This document shows positions 25,519 through 35,079 of a stretch of DNA of 64,000 bases, piece by piece. This DNA is from Bradyrhizobium sp. ISRA430 (GTDB lineage: Bacteria > Pseudomonadota > Alphaproteobacteria > Rhizobiales > Xanthobacteraceae). Below the pieces are notes generated by a model. The model saw nothing but the letters and a program-made list of their open reading frames with translations, was not told where the DNA came from and made no database searches. Position numbers and translations under genes: made by a program. The DNA lies in NCBI RefSeq assembly GCF_029909975.1, contig NZ_CP094516.1, positions 1,550,001 through 1,614,000 of the forward strand, given 5' to 3'. Within the stretch, counting starts at the first letter, position 1. Every line of letters starts with the position of its first letter.

Positions 25519-26612
25519 GCATGCTCACCAACACGCTCGGGCGCTATTTCGCCGGCCGCTTCGTCATCTCGGCGCTCGGCGTGTTCGCGAGCATCTTCCT
25601 GCTGCTCGTCCTCGTCGACTACATCGAGATGGTGCGCAAAACCTCGGGGCTGGCGTCGGCCTCCGCGATCATGGTCGCCGAGACCTCGCTGTTCCGCGTG
25701 CCGCAGCTTCTGGAGAAGCTGACGCCGTTCTGCATGCTGATCGGCGCCATGACCTGCTATCTCGCCCTCTCCCGCCGGCTCGAGCTCGTGGTCGCCCGCG
25801 CCGCCGGCATCTCGGCGTGGCAGTTCATCTCGCCGGCGCTCGGCAGCGCGCTCCTGATCGGGGTGATTGCCACTGTTGCCTACAATCCGATGTCGGCGAA
25901 CTTACGCGAACTCTCCAAGCGCATGGAGGCGGAGCTGTTCGGCTCGGCGCCGGGCGGCGGCATCCAGGACGCCTCGGGCTTCTGGCTCAACCAGGTCACC
26001 AATGACGGCCAGGTCATTATCAACGCGGCGCGCAGCGAGCAGCAGGGCGTGCGGCTGACCGGGCTGACGCTGTTCCGGTTCGATACAGACTGGCATTTCA
26101 AGGAGCGGATCGAGGCGCGCGAGGCAACGCTCGAGGACGGTCACTGGCTGTTCAAGACGGTGCGCCGGTTCTCGCTGGACGCCCCACCCGTCGACCAGGC
26201 GCGGCTGGAAATTCCGACGACGCTGACCGAGGCCCAGGTCCGCAACAGCTTTTCCACACCCGAGACTGTGTCCTTTTGGCAACTACCGAACTACATCCGC
26301 TCATCCGAGAGCTCAGGCTTCGCGACAGCCGGATATCGACTCCAGTATCACAAGCTTCTGGCACAGCCGTTTTTGCTCGCCGCAATGGTGATGCTTGCGG
26401 CCTCCGTGTCGTTGCGCTTCTTCCGGATGGGTGGCGTACAGAAGATGGTTTTGAGTGGCGTGGGCGCGGGCTTTCTGCTCTACGTCCTGTCGAAAGTAAC
26501 TGAGGACTTGAGCAAGGCTGAGTTGATGCATCCGATCGCTGCGGCGTGGTTGCCCGTTGTGGTGGGCGGCCTCACCGGCTTCTTGGCCTTGCTTTATCAG
26601 GAGGACGGATAG
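25515..26612 (+). CDS. lptG: LPS export ABC transporter permease LptG
   Basis: This 365-residue partner of LptF starts MSMLTNTLGRYFAGRFVIS and has the same three helices / jellyroll / three helices plan. The coupling segment is SRRLELVVARAAGISAWQF. The ATG at 25515 overlaps the lptF stop by four bases, which decides the start even though the frame is open upstream. The C-terminal SLRFFRMGGVQKMVLSGVG is typical of the family. Confidence 0.94.
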   Translation: MSMLTNTLGRYFAGRFVISALGVFASIFLLLVLVDYIEMVRKTSGLASASAIMVAETSLFRVPQLLEKLTPFCMLIGAMTCYLALSRRLELVVARAAGISAWQFISPALGSALLIGVIATVAYNPMSANLRELSKRMEAELFGSAPGGGIQDASGFWLNQVTNDGQVIINAARSEQQGVRLTGLTLFRFDTDWHFKERIEAREATLEDGHWLFKTVRRFSLDAPPVDQARLEIPTTLTEAQVRNSFSTPETVSFWQLPNYIRSSESSGFATAGYRLQYHKLLAQPFLLAAMVMLAASVSLRFFRMGGVQKMVLSGVGAGFLLYVLSKVTEDLSKAELMHPIAAAWLPVVVGGLTGFLALLYQEDG

Positions 26613-29104
26613 TGACTGCCGTCCGCCGAGGACTCGTGTCTTGTTTGACGCGGCGCACCGTGGTGCGCGCGAACGGGATCGGCTTGCCCGTGCGCAAGGT
26701 CCTTCTTACCCTCATCGCTGCCGCGTCGTTTGCGGGCCTGATCGATGTCGCCACGGTAACGCCGGCGCACGCGCAGAGCTTCACCTACAATCCGCTGCCG
26801 CCGCGTCCCAAGCCGCCCAAAGTCGCCAACGACAACCAGATGCTCGTGCAGGCGACCGAGGTCGACTACGACTACAATAACTCGCGCGTCTCCGCGGTCG
26901 GCAACGTGCAGCTCTTCTACAACGGCACCAGCGTCGAGGCCGACAAGGTCATCTACGACCAGAAGACCAAGCGGCTCCATGCCGAAGGCAACATCCGCAT
27001 GACGGATGCCGACGGCAAGATCACCTATGCCGAGATCATGGACCTGTCCGACGACTACCGCGACGGGTTCGTCGATTCGCTGCGGGTGGACACCGCCGAC
27101 CAGACTCGCATGGCCGCGACCCGCGCCGACCGCTCCAGCGGCAACTACACGGTATTCGAGAACGGCGTCTACACGGCCTGCGCGCCGTGTAAGGACGATC
27201 CGAAGAAGCCGCCGCTGTGGCAGGTCAAGGGTGCACGCATCATCCACGACCAGCAGGAGAAGATGCTGTATTTCGAGACGGCGCAGCTCGAATTCTTCGG
27301 CGTGCCGCTGGCCTACATGCCGTACTTCTCGACGCCCGACCCGACCGTGAAGCGCAAGACCGGCTTCCTGATGCCGGGCTTCACCTCCTACACCGCGTTC
27401 GGCTACGGCGTCGAAGTCCCGTTCTACTGGGCGATCGCGCCGGATATGGACGCAACCTTCAGCCCGCGCATCACGTCCAAGCAGGGCGTGCTGTTCCAGG
27501 CCGAATTCCGTCAGCGCCTGATGGACGGCGCCTATCAGATCCGCGTCTACGGCATCGACCAGCTCGATCCCGGCCAGTTCGCCGGCCAGCCCGGCGACCG
27601 TCAGTTCCGCGGCGGCGTCGAGACCAAGGGCCAGTTCGCGCTCAACGACAAATGGACCTGGGGCTGGGACGGCGTCCTGCTCTCCGATTACTACTTCATG
27701 TCGGACTACCGCCTGGCGCAGTACCGCGATCCGCTCGGATCGTTCCTGAACCTGCCGACGGACGCGCTCTCGCAGCTCTATCTGACTGGCGTCGGCAACC
27801 GCAGCTACTTCGACGCGCGCACGATGTACTGGCTGAGCTTCTCGGGCAACCAGAGCAATGTGCCGGTGGTCTATCCTGTGATCGACTACTCGAACGTGCT
27901 CAACTATCCAGTCTTCGGCGGCGAGTTCAGCTACAAGACCAACTTCCTGAACCTGTCGCGTGAGACCGCGGTATTCGATCCGATCACGACGCTCGCCAAC
28001 ACCGCCGGCCTGTGCACGACGGCGTCGGCCGATCCGCTGGCGCGCATCCCCTCGCAGTGCCTGTTGCGCGGCTTCCCCGGCACCTACACCCGGCTGACCG
28101 CGGAAGCGCAATGGCGGAAGTCGTTCACCGATCCGTTCGGCCAGATCTGGACGCCGTTCGCCAGCCTTCGCGCGGATGCGATCAACTCCTCGGTCTCCAA
28201 CCAGCCGGGCGTATCGAACTACCTGCCCGTCGGCGACACCCAGGCGGTGCGCCTGATGCCGACCGTCGGTCTCGAGTACCGTTATCCCTTCATCAACGTT
28301 CAGCCGTGGGGTTCGACCACCGTCGAGCCGATCGCGCAGATCATCATCCGCCCGAACGAGCCCTATGCCGGCAAGTTTCCCAACGAGGACGCGCAGAGCA
28401 TGGTGTTCGACACCTCGAACCTGTTCAGCGTCGACAAGTTCTCCGGCTACGATCGCGTCGAGGGCGGCGGCCGCGCCAATGTCGGCGTGCAGGCCACGAC
28501 GCAGTTCGACCAGGGCGGCGCCGTCAAGGCGCTGTTCGGGCAGTCCTACCAGCTCTTCGGCCTGAACTCCTACGCGGTCCAGGATGCCATCAATACCGGC
28601 CTCGATTCCGGTCTCGACAAGCCGCGGTCCGATTACGTGGCAAGCCTCGCTTATTCGCCGAACCGGACCTATACGTTCAGCGTCCGCAGCCGGATGGACG
28701 AGCAGACCTGGAACGTCCAGCGCTTCGAGGCCGAAGGCCGCGCCAATTTCGACCGCTGGTCGGTCAGCATGATCTACGGCAACTATGCGCCGCAGCCCGA
28801 GCTCGGCTATCTGACGCGCCGCGAGGGCATCTTGACGTCCGGCTCGCTGAAGGTCGCATCCAACTGGGTGGTGACGGGCTCGGCGCGCTGGGATCTCGAG
28901 GCCAACAAGATCAACCAATATGTGGTCGGTGCCGGCTATGTCGACGATTGCTTCGTGCTGGCGGCGAACTATGTAACTTCGTATAGCTACTCTGCTGGCA
29001 CCACGCCGCCCGTGCTGAGCCACGCGTTCATGTTCCAGATCGGCTTGCGTACACTGGCGACTACGTCGACGACCAGCACCTCCGGTCTCTCCGGCTATCA
29101 GTGA
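26612..29104 (+). CDS. lptD: LPS assembly outer-membrane protein LptD
   Basis: This 830-residue precursor begins with the GTG overlapping the lptG stop, with AGGAGG seven bases before it. An unusually long basic N-region precedes a signal peptide ending near residue 55 (TPAHAQ). The LptA-like jellyroll (VDYDYNNSRVSAVGNVQLFY and following) is at about 75-200. The large C-terminal barrel contains VPLAYMPYFSTPDPTVKRKT, a hallmark of the family. Together with LptE it inserts LPS into the outer leaflet. A few cysteines (TACAPCKDD, GLCTT) may make the disulfides LptD needs. Confidence 0.95.
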   Translation: MTAVRRGLVSCLTRRTVVRANGIGLPVRKVLLTLIAAASFAGLIDVATVTPAHAQSFTYNPLPPRPKPPKVANDNQMLVQATEVDYDYNNSRVSAVGNVQLFYNGTSVEADKVIYDQKTKRLHAEGNIRMTDADGKITYAEIMDLSDDYRDGFVDSLRVDTADQTRMAATRADRSSGNYTVFENGVYTACAPCKDDPKKPPLWQVKGARIIHDQQEKMLYFETAQLEFFGVPLAYMPYFSTPDPTVKRKTGFLMPGFTSYTAFGYGVEVPFYWAIAPDMDATFSPRITSKQGVLFQAEFRQRLMDGAYQIRVYGIDQLDPGQFAGQPGDRQFRGGVETKGQFALNDKWTWGWDGVLLSDYYFMSDYRLAQYRDPLGSFLNLPTDALSQLYLTGVGNRSYFDARTMYWLSFSGNQSNVPVVYPVIDYSNVLNYPVFGGEFSYKTNFLNLSRETAVFDPITTLANTAGLCTTASADPLARIPSQCLLRGFPGTYTRLTAEAQWRKSFTDPFGQIWTPFASLRADAINSSVSNQPGVSNYLPVGDTQAVRLMPTVGLEYRYPFINVQPWGSTTVEPIAQIIIRPNEPYAGKFPNEDAQSMVFDTSNLFSVDKFSGYDRVEGGGRANVGVQATTQFDQGGAVKALFGQSYQLFGLNSYAVQDAINTGLDSGLDKPRSDYVASLAYSPNRTYTFSVRSRMDEQTWNVQRFEAEGRANFDRWSVSMIYGNYAPQPELGYLTRREGILTSGSLKVASNWVVTGSARWDLEANKINQYVVGAGYVDDCFVLAANYVTSYSYSAGTTPPVLSHAFMFQIGLRTLATTSTTSTSGLSGYQ

Positions 29105-30117
29105 ACCGTCTGAAGTGCCGGCCGCGTTTTCAAAAGGATCGCAGGTTCAGCGCGGCTGACATGCGAGCGACAATCATGACGATGATCCCATTGTCCCTTC
29201 TTCGCCTCGTCCTTCCCGTCTTTGCTACGGGGCTGATCCTCATCGGCACGCCGGCGCCGTCGCAGGCGCAGAACATCGTTGTCATGGTCAATGGCGACCC
29301 CATCACTGATTTCGACATCGAGCAGCGCACCAAGCTCGACCAGTTGACGACGCAGAAGACCCCGAGCCGTCAGGAGGTCATCAACGAGCTGATCGACGAC
29401 AAGGTGAAGATCAAGGAAGGCAAGAAATACGGCGTCGATCCCGGCGCCTCCGATATCGAGCAGTCCTACGCCGGCATGGCCCAGCGCATGCGCGTCGCGC
29501 CGGAGCAGCTCACCAAGTCGCTCGAGGTCAAGGGCGTCCGGCCGGAGACCCTGAAGAGCCGCATGAGGGCCGAGATGGTTTGGACGAGCCTGGTGCGCGG
29601 CCGCTACAAGGAGCGCCTGCAGGTTGGCGAGAAGGACGTCGCCGACAAGGTGCGGTCCGAGGGGGGCGAGAAGCTTCAGATCGAGGGCACCGAATACAAG
29701 ATGCAGCCGATCGTCCTGATCGTGCCACGCGGATCGTCCCAGGCCTTCCTGGAACAGCGGCACAAGGAGGCCGAGACCTATCGCGGACGCGTCGGAAGCT
29801 GCGAGGAAGCCAATTCGCTGTTCCGCTCGACGCCGAACGCCGCGATCCGCGAGACCGTCACGAAGACGACCGCGGAGCTACCCGAGGCGCTGCGCAAAGT
29901 GCTCGACGACACGCCGATCGGCCACCTGACCCCGCCGGAGATGACCAAACAGGGCATCGAGATGGTCGTCCTCTGCTCCCGCAAGCCGACCATGATCGAC
30001 ACGCCGAAGAAGCGCGAGATTCGCGAGAAGATGTACGCCGAGAAATACGAGAAGACCTCGAAGGCGTATCTCGAGGAGATCCGCAAGGCGGCGATGATCG
30101 AATATCGCAAGCGCTGA
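29101..30117 (+). CDS. surA: SurA-type periplasmic chaperone / peptidyl-prolyl isomerase
   Basis: This 338-residue protein starts with a GTG overlapping the lptD stop by four bases; ATG 29161 is the alternative. A signal peptide (LSLLRLVLPVFATGLILIGTPAPSQAQ) is followed by the SurA N-terminal domain NIVVMVNGDPITDFDIEQRT. The C-terminal half corresponds to one divergent parvulin domain, ending GIEMVVLCSRKP and a charged helix. It escorts unfolded outer-membrane proteins such as LptD to the BAM machine, consistent with its place in this operon. Isomerase activity is doubtful. Confidence 0.88.
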   Translation: MNRLKCRPRFQKDRRFSAADMRATIMTMIPLSLLRLVLPVFATGLILIGTPAPSQAQNIVVMVNGDPITDFDIEQRTKLDQLTTQKTPSRQEVINELIDDKVKIKEGKKYGVDPGASDIEQSYAGMAQRMRVAPEQLTKSLEVKGVRPETLKSRMRAEMVWTSLVRGRYKERLQVGEKDVADKVRSEGGEKLQIEGTEYKMQPIVLIVPRGSSQAFLEQRHKEAETYRGRVGSCEEANSLFRSTPNAAIRETVTKTTAELPEALRKVLDDTPIGHLTPPEMTKQGIEMVVLCSRKPTMIDTPKKREIREKMYAEKYEKTSKAYLEEIRKAAMIEYRKR

Positions 30118-31130
30118 TGGCCAAGCTTTTCGCAAAGCCTCTGGCCCTGACCCTCGGAGAACCCGCCGGCATCGGCCCCGACATCGCGATCGCAGCTTGG
30201 CTGAAGCGCCGTGAACTGAACCTTCCCGCCTTCTACCTGCTCGGCGACGAGGCACTGGTCGCGCGGCGCGCCAAGGCGCTCGGCGCCGACATCGAAATCG
30301 CCGCGATGCGCGCGGACGAAGCCGAAGCAGCCTTCGCCGACGCGCTGCCCGTCGTCGCAACCGGCGCGATCGCGACGGCCAGCCCCGGCAAGCCGGACGA
30401 TTCCAGCGCGCCTGCCGTGCTCGCCTCGATCCGCCAGGCCGTTGCCGACGTCCGCGATGGCCGCGCCGCCGCCGTGGTCACCAATCCGATCGCCAAGAGC
30501 GTGCTCTATCGCGCCGGCTTCCGTCATCCCGGACACACCGAATTCCTCGCCGAGCTCGCAGCAACGGGCGGCCGCGTACCTCAGCCGGTGATGATGCTGT
30601 GGTCGCCGCGGCTGGCCGTGGTGCCGGTGACCATCCATGTCTCGCTGCGCGACGCGCTCGCCGAGCTCACGAGCGAGCTGATCGTCTCCACAGTGCGTAT
30701 CGTCGCGGCCGAGCTGACATCCCGCTTCGGCATCGCGCGCCCGCGCATCGCCATCTCCGGCCTTAATCCGCATGCCGGCGAGGACGGCTCGCTCGGCCAC
30801 GAGGAGCAGACCGTCATCACACCCGCCGTCAAGGTGCTGCGCAACGAGGGCATCGAGGTGAAGGGGCCGGTGCCTGCCGACACCATGTTCCACGACGCCG
30901 CGCGCAGCACCTATGACTGCGCCGTCTGCATGTATCACGACCAGGCGCTGATCCCGATCAAGACGATCGCCTTCGACGACGCGGTCAACGTCACGCTCGG
31001 CCTGCCCTTCATCCGCACCTCGCCGGATCACGGCACCGCGTTCGACATCGCAGGCACCGGCAAGGCCAATCCGGCGAGCTTGATCGCTGCTGTTCGGCTG
31101 GCGAGCCGCATGGCGGCTGCGACAGCCTGA
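30117..31130 (+). CDS. pdxA: 4-hydroxythreonine-4-phosphate dehydrogenase
   Basis: This 337-residue NAD-dependent enzyme of the DXP-dependent pyridoxal phosphate pathway begins [20 protein letters not shown], a family landmark. Three metal-binding histidines lie in [25 protein letters not shown] and [28 protein letters not shown] near the end is also conserved. The ATG shares one base with the surA stop (TGATG), and its own stop overlaps rsmA the same way. The surA-pdxA-rsmA order is widespread in Proteobacteria. Confidence 0.96.
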   Translation: MAKLFAKPLALTLGEPAGIGPDIAIAAWLKRRELNLPAFYLLGDEALVARRAKALGADIEIAAMRADEAEAAFADALPVVATGAIATASPGKPDDSSAPAVLASIRQAVADVRDGRAAAVVTNPIAKSVLYRAGFRHPGHTEFLAELAATGGRVPQPVMMLWSPRLAVVPVTIHVSLRDALAELTSELIVSTVRIVAAELTSRFGIARPRIAISGLNPHAGEDGSLGHEEQTVITPAVKVLRNEGIEVKGPVPADTMFHDAARSTYDCAVCMYHDQALIPIKTIAFDDAVNVTLGLPFIRTSPDHGTAFDIAGTGKANPASLIAAVRLASRMAAATA

Positions 31131-31984
31131 TGAGCGCGATCGACGACCTCCCGCCGCTTCGCGAGGTCATTCGCCAGCATGCCCTGTCGGCTCGCAAATC
31201 GCTCGGCCAGAACTTCCTCCTCGACCTCAATCTGACCGCGCGCATCGCGCGTGCGGCCGCGCCGCTGGAAGAGGCGACCATCGTCGAGATCGGCCCAGGC
31301 CCGGGCGGGCTGACGCGCGCCCTGCTCGCGCTCGGCGCCGCCCGCGTCATCTCAATCGAGCATGACGAGCGCGCGCTCCCGGCGCTTGCAGATATCTCCG
31401 CACGCTATCCCGGCCGGCTCGAGATCGTGCATGGCGATGCCATGACCTTCGACCCGCGGCCGCTGCTCGATGGCGCCAAGGCCAAGATCGTCGCCAACCT
31501 GCCGTACAACATTGCGACCCAGCTCCTGATCAACTGGCTCACGATCGAGCCCTGGCCGCCCTGGTACGAGATGATGGTGTTGATGTTCCAGCGCGAGGTT
31601 GGCGAACGCATCGTCGCGCGCGAGAACGAGGAGGCCTATGGCCGCCTCGGCGTGCTCGCCAACTGGCGCGCGGAGACGAAGATCCTGTTCGACATCTCGC
31701 CCGCGGCCTTCGTGCCGCCGCCGAAGGTCACCTCCTCTGTCGTACGCCTCGTACCGCGCGAAAATCCCTTGCCTTGCGATCGCCGGCTGCTCGAGCAAGT
31801 CGCGGCCGCGGCGTTCGGGCAGCGCCGCAAGATGCTGCGTCAAAGCCTGAAATCGCTCGGGGCCGATCCGGCGCGGCTCGCGAGCGCCGCCGGCATCGAT
31901 GCGACGCGGCGCGCGGAGACCGTTCCGATCTCGGGCTTTGTTGCCATGGCCCGTGAATTGGCCGATATACGCAGCGACGCCTGA
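31130..31984 (+). CDS. rsmA: 16S rRNA dimethyladenosine transferase (KsgA)
   Basis: This 284-residue enzyme adds four methyl groups to two adjacent adenines near the 3' end of 16S r[21 protein letters not shown] opens the domain, [14 protein letters not shown] is the SAM-binding loop and [12 protein letters not shown] is the NLPY catalytic motif. The helical C-terminal domain ends [17 protein letters not shown]. It is coupled to pdxA by a one-base stop/start overlap. Confidence 0.96.
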   Translation: MSAIDDLPPLREVIRQHALSARKSLGQNFLLDLNLTARIARAAAPLEEATIVEIGPGPGGLTRALLALGAARVISIEHDERALPALADISARYPGRLEIVHGDAMTFDPRPLLDGAKAKIVANLPYNIATQLLINWLTIEPWPPWYEMMVLMFQREVGERIVARENEEAYGRLGVLANWRAETKILFDISPAAFVPPPKVTSSVVRLVPRENPLPCDRRLLEQVAAAAFGQRRKMLRQSLKSLGADPARLASAAGIDATRRAETVPISGFVAMARELADIRSDA

Positions 31985-32009
31985 CAACAACAATTTCGGA
32001 GGAAGGAAT

Positions 32010-33068
32010 ATGGCGCTGATGCGTCGGCAGTCCCTGGTCAAGTTCGATGCGCCGCTGTGCGAGACCATCATCGACACGCCCAAGCCGCAAGGCCGCGAGG
32101 TGCTGGTGCGCATCGAACGTTGCGGCCTCTGTCATTCCGACCTGCACATCCAGGACGGCTACGCCGATCTCGGCGGCGGCAAGAAGCTCGACACCACGCG
32201 CGGCATGACGCTGCCCTTCACGCTCGGCCACGAGATCGCCGGCGTCGTCGAGGAAGTCGGTCCCGACGTGCCAGCCGGCCTCGTCGGCGCGAAGAAGGCG
32301 GTGTTTCCGTGGATCGGCTGCGGCCAGTGCCGCGACTGCCAGAACGGCGACGAGAACCTCTGCGCCAAGCAGCGCTTCCTCGGCGTCTCCATCGACGGCG
32401 GCTTTGCCAGCCACGTGCTGGTGCCCGACGCAAAATACCTGCTCGATTACGATCCCCTGCCGGTCAACCAGGCCGCGACGCTGATGTGCTCGGGCGTGAC
32501 CGCCTACGGCGCGCTCAAGCGCCTGGTCGACCGCCCGCGCCAGCGCAACCTCTTGCTGATCGGTCTCGGCGGCGTCGGCATGATGGGCCTATCGTTCGCG
32601 CAGGCCATGTTCAAGCAGCCGATCACGGTCGCCGATCTCAGCCCGGCTGCGCGCGAGACCGCGCTGAAGAACGGCGCGGCGGTCGCCTACGATCCGGCCG
32701 AACCCGACGTCATCAAGCGCATCCTGAAGGAGACCGACGGCGGCTTCGACGAGATCGTCGATTTTGCCGGCAACGAGAAGTCGATGGCGTTCGCGGTTGC
32801 TGTCGCCGCGCGCGGCGGCAAGATCGTGGTGTCCGGCCTGATGGGCGGCCAGTTTACGCTGCCGATGGTGCAATGGGTCTACAAGCGCATGACCATCGAA
32901 GGCTTCATGGTCGGCACGCTCACTGAGGCCCACGAGCTGATGGCGCTCGCGCGTGCCGGCAAGATCAAGCCGACACCGATGCGCGAAGAGCCGATGGCCG
33001 ACGTCCAGAAGTGGATCGACAGCTTGCGCGCCGGCAAGGTGGTCGGCCGCATCGTGCTGAAGAACTGA
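32010..33068 (+). CDS. Zinc-dependent alcohol dehydrogenase (MDR superfamily)
   Basis: This 352-residue enzyme has catalytic zinc ligands C38 (RCGLCHSD) and H74 of GHEIAG. The structural zinc cysteines are C104, C107, C110 and C118 (GCGQCRDCQNGDENLC). The Rossmann loop GLGGVGMMGLSFAQ binds NAD(P). The layout is that of class III-like alcohol dehydrogenases with an unknown alcohol or aldehyde substrate. A strong GGAGGAAGGA site precedes the ATG. It follows rsmA by 25 bases and may be read from the same transcript. Confidence 0.9.
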   Translation: MALMRRQSLVKFDAPLCETIIDTPKPQGREVLVRIERCGLCHSDLHIQDGYADLGGGKKLDTTRGMTLPFTLGHEIAGVVEEVGPDVPAGLVGAKKAVFPWIGCGQCRDCQNGDENLCAKQRFLGVSIDGGFASHVLVPDAKYLLDYDPLPVNQAATLMCSGVTAYGALKRLVDRPRQRNLLLIGLGGVGMMGLSFAQAMFKQPITVADLSPAARETALKNGAAVAYDPAEPDVIKRILKETDGGFDEIVDFAGNEKSMAFAVAVAARGGKIVVSGLMGGQFTLPMVQWVYKRMTIEGFMVGTLTEAHELMALARAGKIKPTPMREEPMADVQKWIDSLRAGKVVGRIVLKN

Positions 33069-33218
33069 ATTTTCGCGCGGCGGCGGGAACACGTCGCCGC
33101 GCACGCCTTTCATTGATCCGACCAGCGCGTCGCTGACGTCAACGCGAGAAACCGCAAACTCGTTCGGAGCAAAACCGCGCACGCGGAACGGCGGCCGCTC
33201 GAACCGCGTTGGCAACGC

Positions 33219-33455
33219 ATGTCCATTCGCTGCGTCGTCGAAAGCGCATTCTTCATTGCCTGGAGCTTTCTGGAGAAAAGCGGAGAGCTCGGCGAGCCCG
33301 AGGCGTCTGCCAATGTCATTCTCGACTCCATCGAGGCGCAGCTCAGGACCGGTGAGCGCCGGCAGTTGATGCTCGCCAACAAGGCGATCACCGCCTACCG
33401 CGAGCATAACGCGCGAACTCGCGTCTCAGGCGACCGCGAGTTGCGTTCCCGATGA
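33219..33455 (+). CDS. Hypothetical small protein (78 aa)
   Basis: A 78-residue helical protein contains VVESAFFIAWSFLEKSGELG and ASANVILDSIEAQLRTGERR, then a lysine- and arginine-rich end. The amphipathic pattern and lack of overlap with other genes make it credible. Such single-domain proteins recur in Bradyrhizobium without known function. The 150 bases before it contain no gene. Confidence 0.6.
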   Translation: MSIRCVVESAFFIAWSFLEKSGELGEPEASANVILDSIEAQLRTGERRQLMLANKAITAYREHNARTRVSGDRELRSR

Positions 33456-33503
33456 TGCTCTGTGCGTGCGCAAGGTGAGCGGTCCTGTTCGAGCGGCGCG
33501 GCC

Positions 33504-33734
33504 TCAGGGCTTCTCCACCTCGATTATTGCCGAGACACGCAGCACCGGGCCCGCAGCGTCTCTCACCTCGATTGCAAGTTCTCCCAGCACGTTGCGAGAC
33601 GCGCCGTCCAGAATAGCCTGCCCCAGCGATTCCCACGCCAGCCGCCGGGCGGCGAGCCCATCGGAGAGATCGTACCCGCCGTTGTCGACGATGGTCCCGC
33701 TGCAGTCATGGTAGTCGAAATAAAATCGTGGCAT
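33504..33734 (-). CDS. DUF6894-type small protein (76 aa)
   Basis: The start MPRFYFDYHDCSGTIVDNGG and the segment DLSDGLAARRLAWESLG match a small rhizobial domain family with an MPRYFFD-like opening, annotated as DUF6894. Length (76) is typical. The ATG at 33734 is chosen because the family begins there, though the frame stays open 27 codons further. Members are often multi-copy in Bradyrhizobium and of unknown function. It is the first recognisable gene of the probable accessory block. Confidence 0.75.
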   Translation of the reverse strand: MPRFYFDYHDCSGTIVDNGGYDLSDGLAARRLAWESLGQAILDGASRNVLGELAIEVRDAAGPVLRVSAIIEVEKP

Positions 33735-33815
33735 GAGTTGGAATTCGGCGGTCGCCACTACAGTTCCTATTTGTCCCGACCCCCGGGGTACCCGCATATT
33801 GCGCTTGGCGTGCAT

Positions 33816-33975
<160 letters not shown>

Positions 33976-34148
33976 GAGCTTGTGGATTTCGCCCTGCGCC
34001 AAAGCAGCGAATACGCGAGCCCCGCCAGCTCGTGACGCAGAGGCGCCGGCAAGCGGATGATCGCCACTGCCTCGCGGCCATTCCGGAGTATGTGCGCAGC
34101 CCGCAGGCCCCGGAACTCTATCGCACCGCGTGCGCCATGGCGCCGCAC

Positions 34149-34877
34149 CTACCGCTGAGCTGACACAATAAGCATCATTGGGCGCTCGACTTCGTCCGCC
34201 AGATCCGGCTGGACAGCGAGCTGTTCAGCGGTGGGCGCCCACTCCTGAACGTGGCGCACCACGAACCCTGCGCCTATCAACGTGTTCAATGTCGTTCCGA
34301 TCGTGCGATGCTGTTTCAGCACACCCTTTGCGAACCAATCCGTGCTCCGAGATCCTTCGACGGAATAGCGGTTGATGGGCCAGGTCCTGCAGCCGTCTTC
34401 ATCGACCGACCAGCCAGGCCGCATCGGGGCCATATAGATCGGATGCTCTATGCTGAAAATGAAGCGTCCGCCGGGGCGCAGCGACCGGTGCACGTGACCG
34501 ATCAATCTTGCGAAATCCTCGATGTAGTGAAGAGCGAGCGAGCTATACGCCAAGTCAAACTCTGCTTCGGGCAATTCCACCCGTTCCAGATCGGCGATGA
34601 CATAGCGAATATTCTCATCATCAGTCGATGCCGTGGCACGTGCGATCATGCGTTCGGAGACATCGAGCCCCAGCACGGACTCTGCTCCATGTTGCCTTGC
34701 CCAACGGGCAAACCAACCAAAACCACAGCCAAGGTCAATGACACGCTTGCCGTGAAGATCAGGCAGCAGCGCGCGGATGGACGGCCACTCCGGCGCACCA
34801 TCAAGCCCGCAGACCGAACGCGCAAGCTGGCTATACCCGGCAAAGAACTCAGAATTGTCGTAGATGTTCTGCGCCAT
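34149..34877 (-). CDS. Class I SAM-dependent methyltransferase
   Basis: This 242-residue Rossmann-fold methyltransferase has motif I VIDLGCGFGWFARWARQHGA at about residues 46-65, an acidic residue in LGLDVSERMIARA, motif IV LAYSSLALHYIED and RSLRPGGRFIFSIEHP. The ubiquinone/menaquinone-biosynthesis-like (UbiE/BioC) pattern does not define a substrate. The N-terminus MAQNIYDNSEFFAGYSQLAR is usual for a group of small-molecule methyltransferases. It lies 203 bases from the co-directional oxidoreductase at 35080. Confidence 0.9.
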   Translation of the reverse strand: MAQNIYDNSEFFAGYSQLARSVCGLDGAPEWPSIRALLPDLHGKRVIDLGCGFGWFARWARQHGAESVLGLDVSERMIARATASTDDENIRYVIADLERVELPEAEFDLAYSSLALHYIEDFARLIGHVHRSLRPGGRFIFSIEHPIYMAPMRPGWSVDEDGCRTWPINRYSVEGSRSTDWFAKGVLKQHRTIGTTLNTLIGAGFVVRHVQEWAPTAEQLAVQPDLADEVERPMMLIVSAQR

Positions 34878-35079
34878 TTCCTCGTACTGACTCCTTGGCC
34901 CCGGCCACCCACGTAAGGAAGAGCTCGGCTTATGGCAATGCGACGCTTGGGCTGACGCACTGCTCGTCCCATTGCCGCACGTCAGCCGCCCGTCGGCCGT
35001 GTTGGCTTTCGGACGACTGCGACCGACCGCGTTGCGCCAGAGCCCCCTCGCTGCCGCACCGCTCCTGGTTAGCCCGAAC

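Noticed and set aside
26597..29023. 808-codon open frame on the minus strand opposite lptD
   Set aside because: It is a mirror of the lptD reading frame in GC-rich DNA. The translation has no domain features, and lptD is certain from its motifs.
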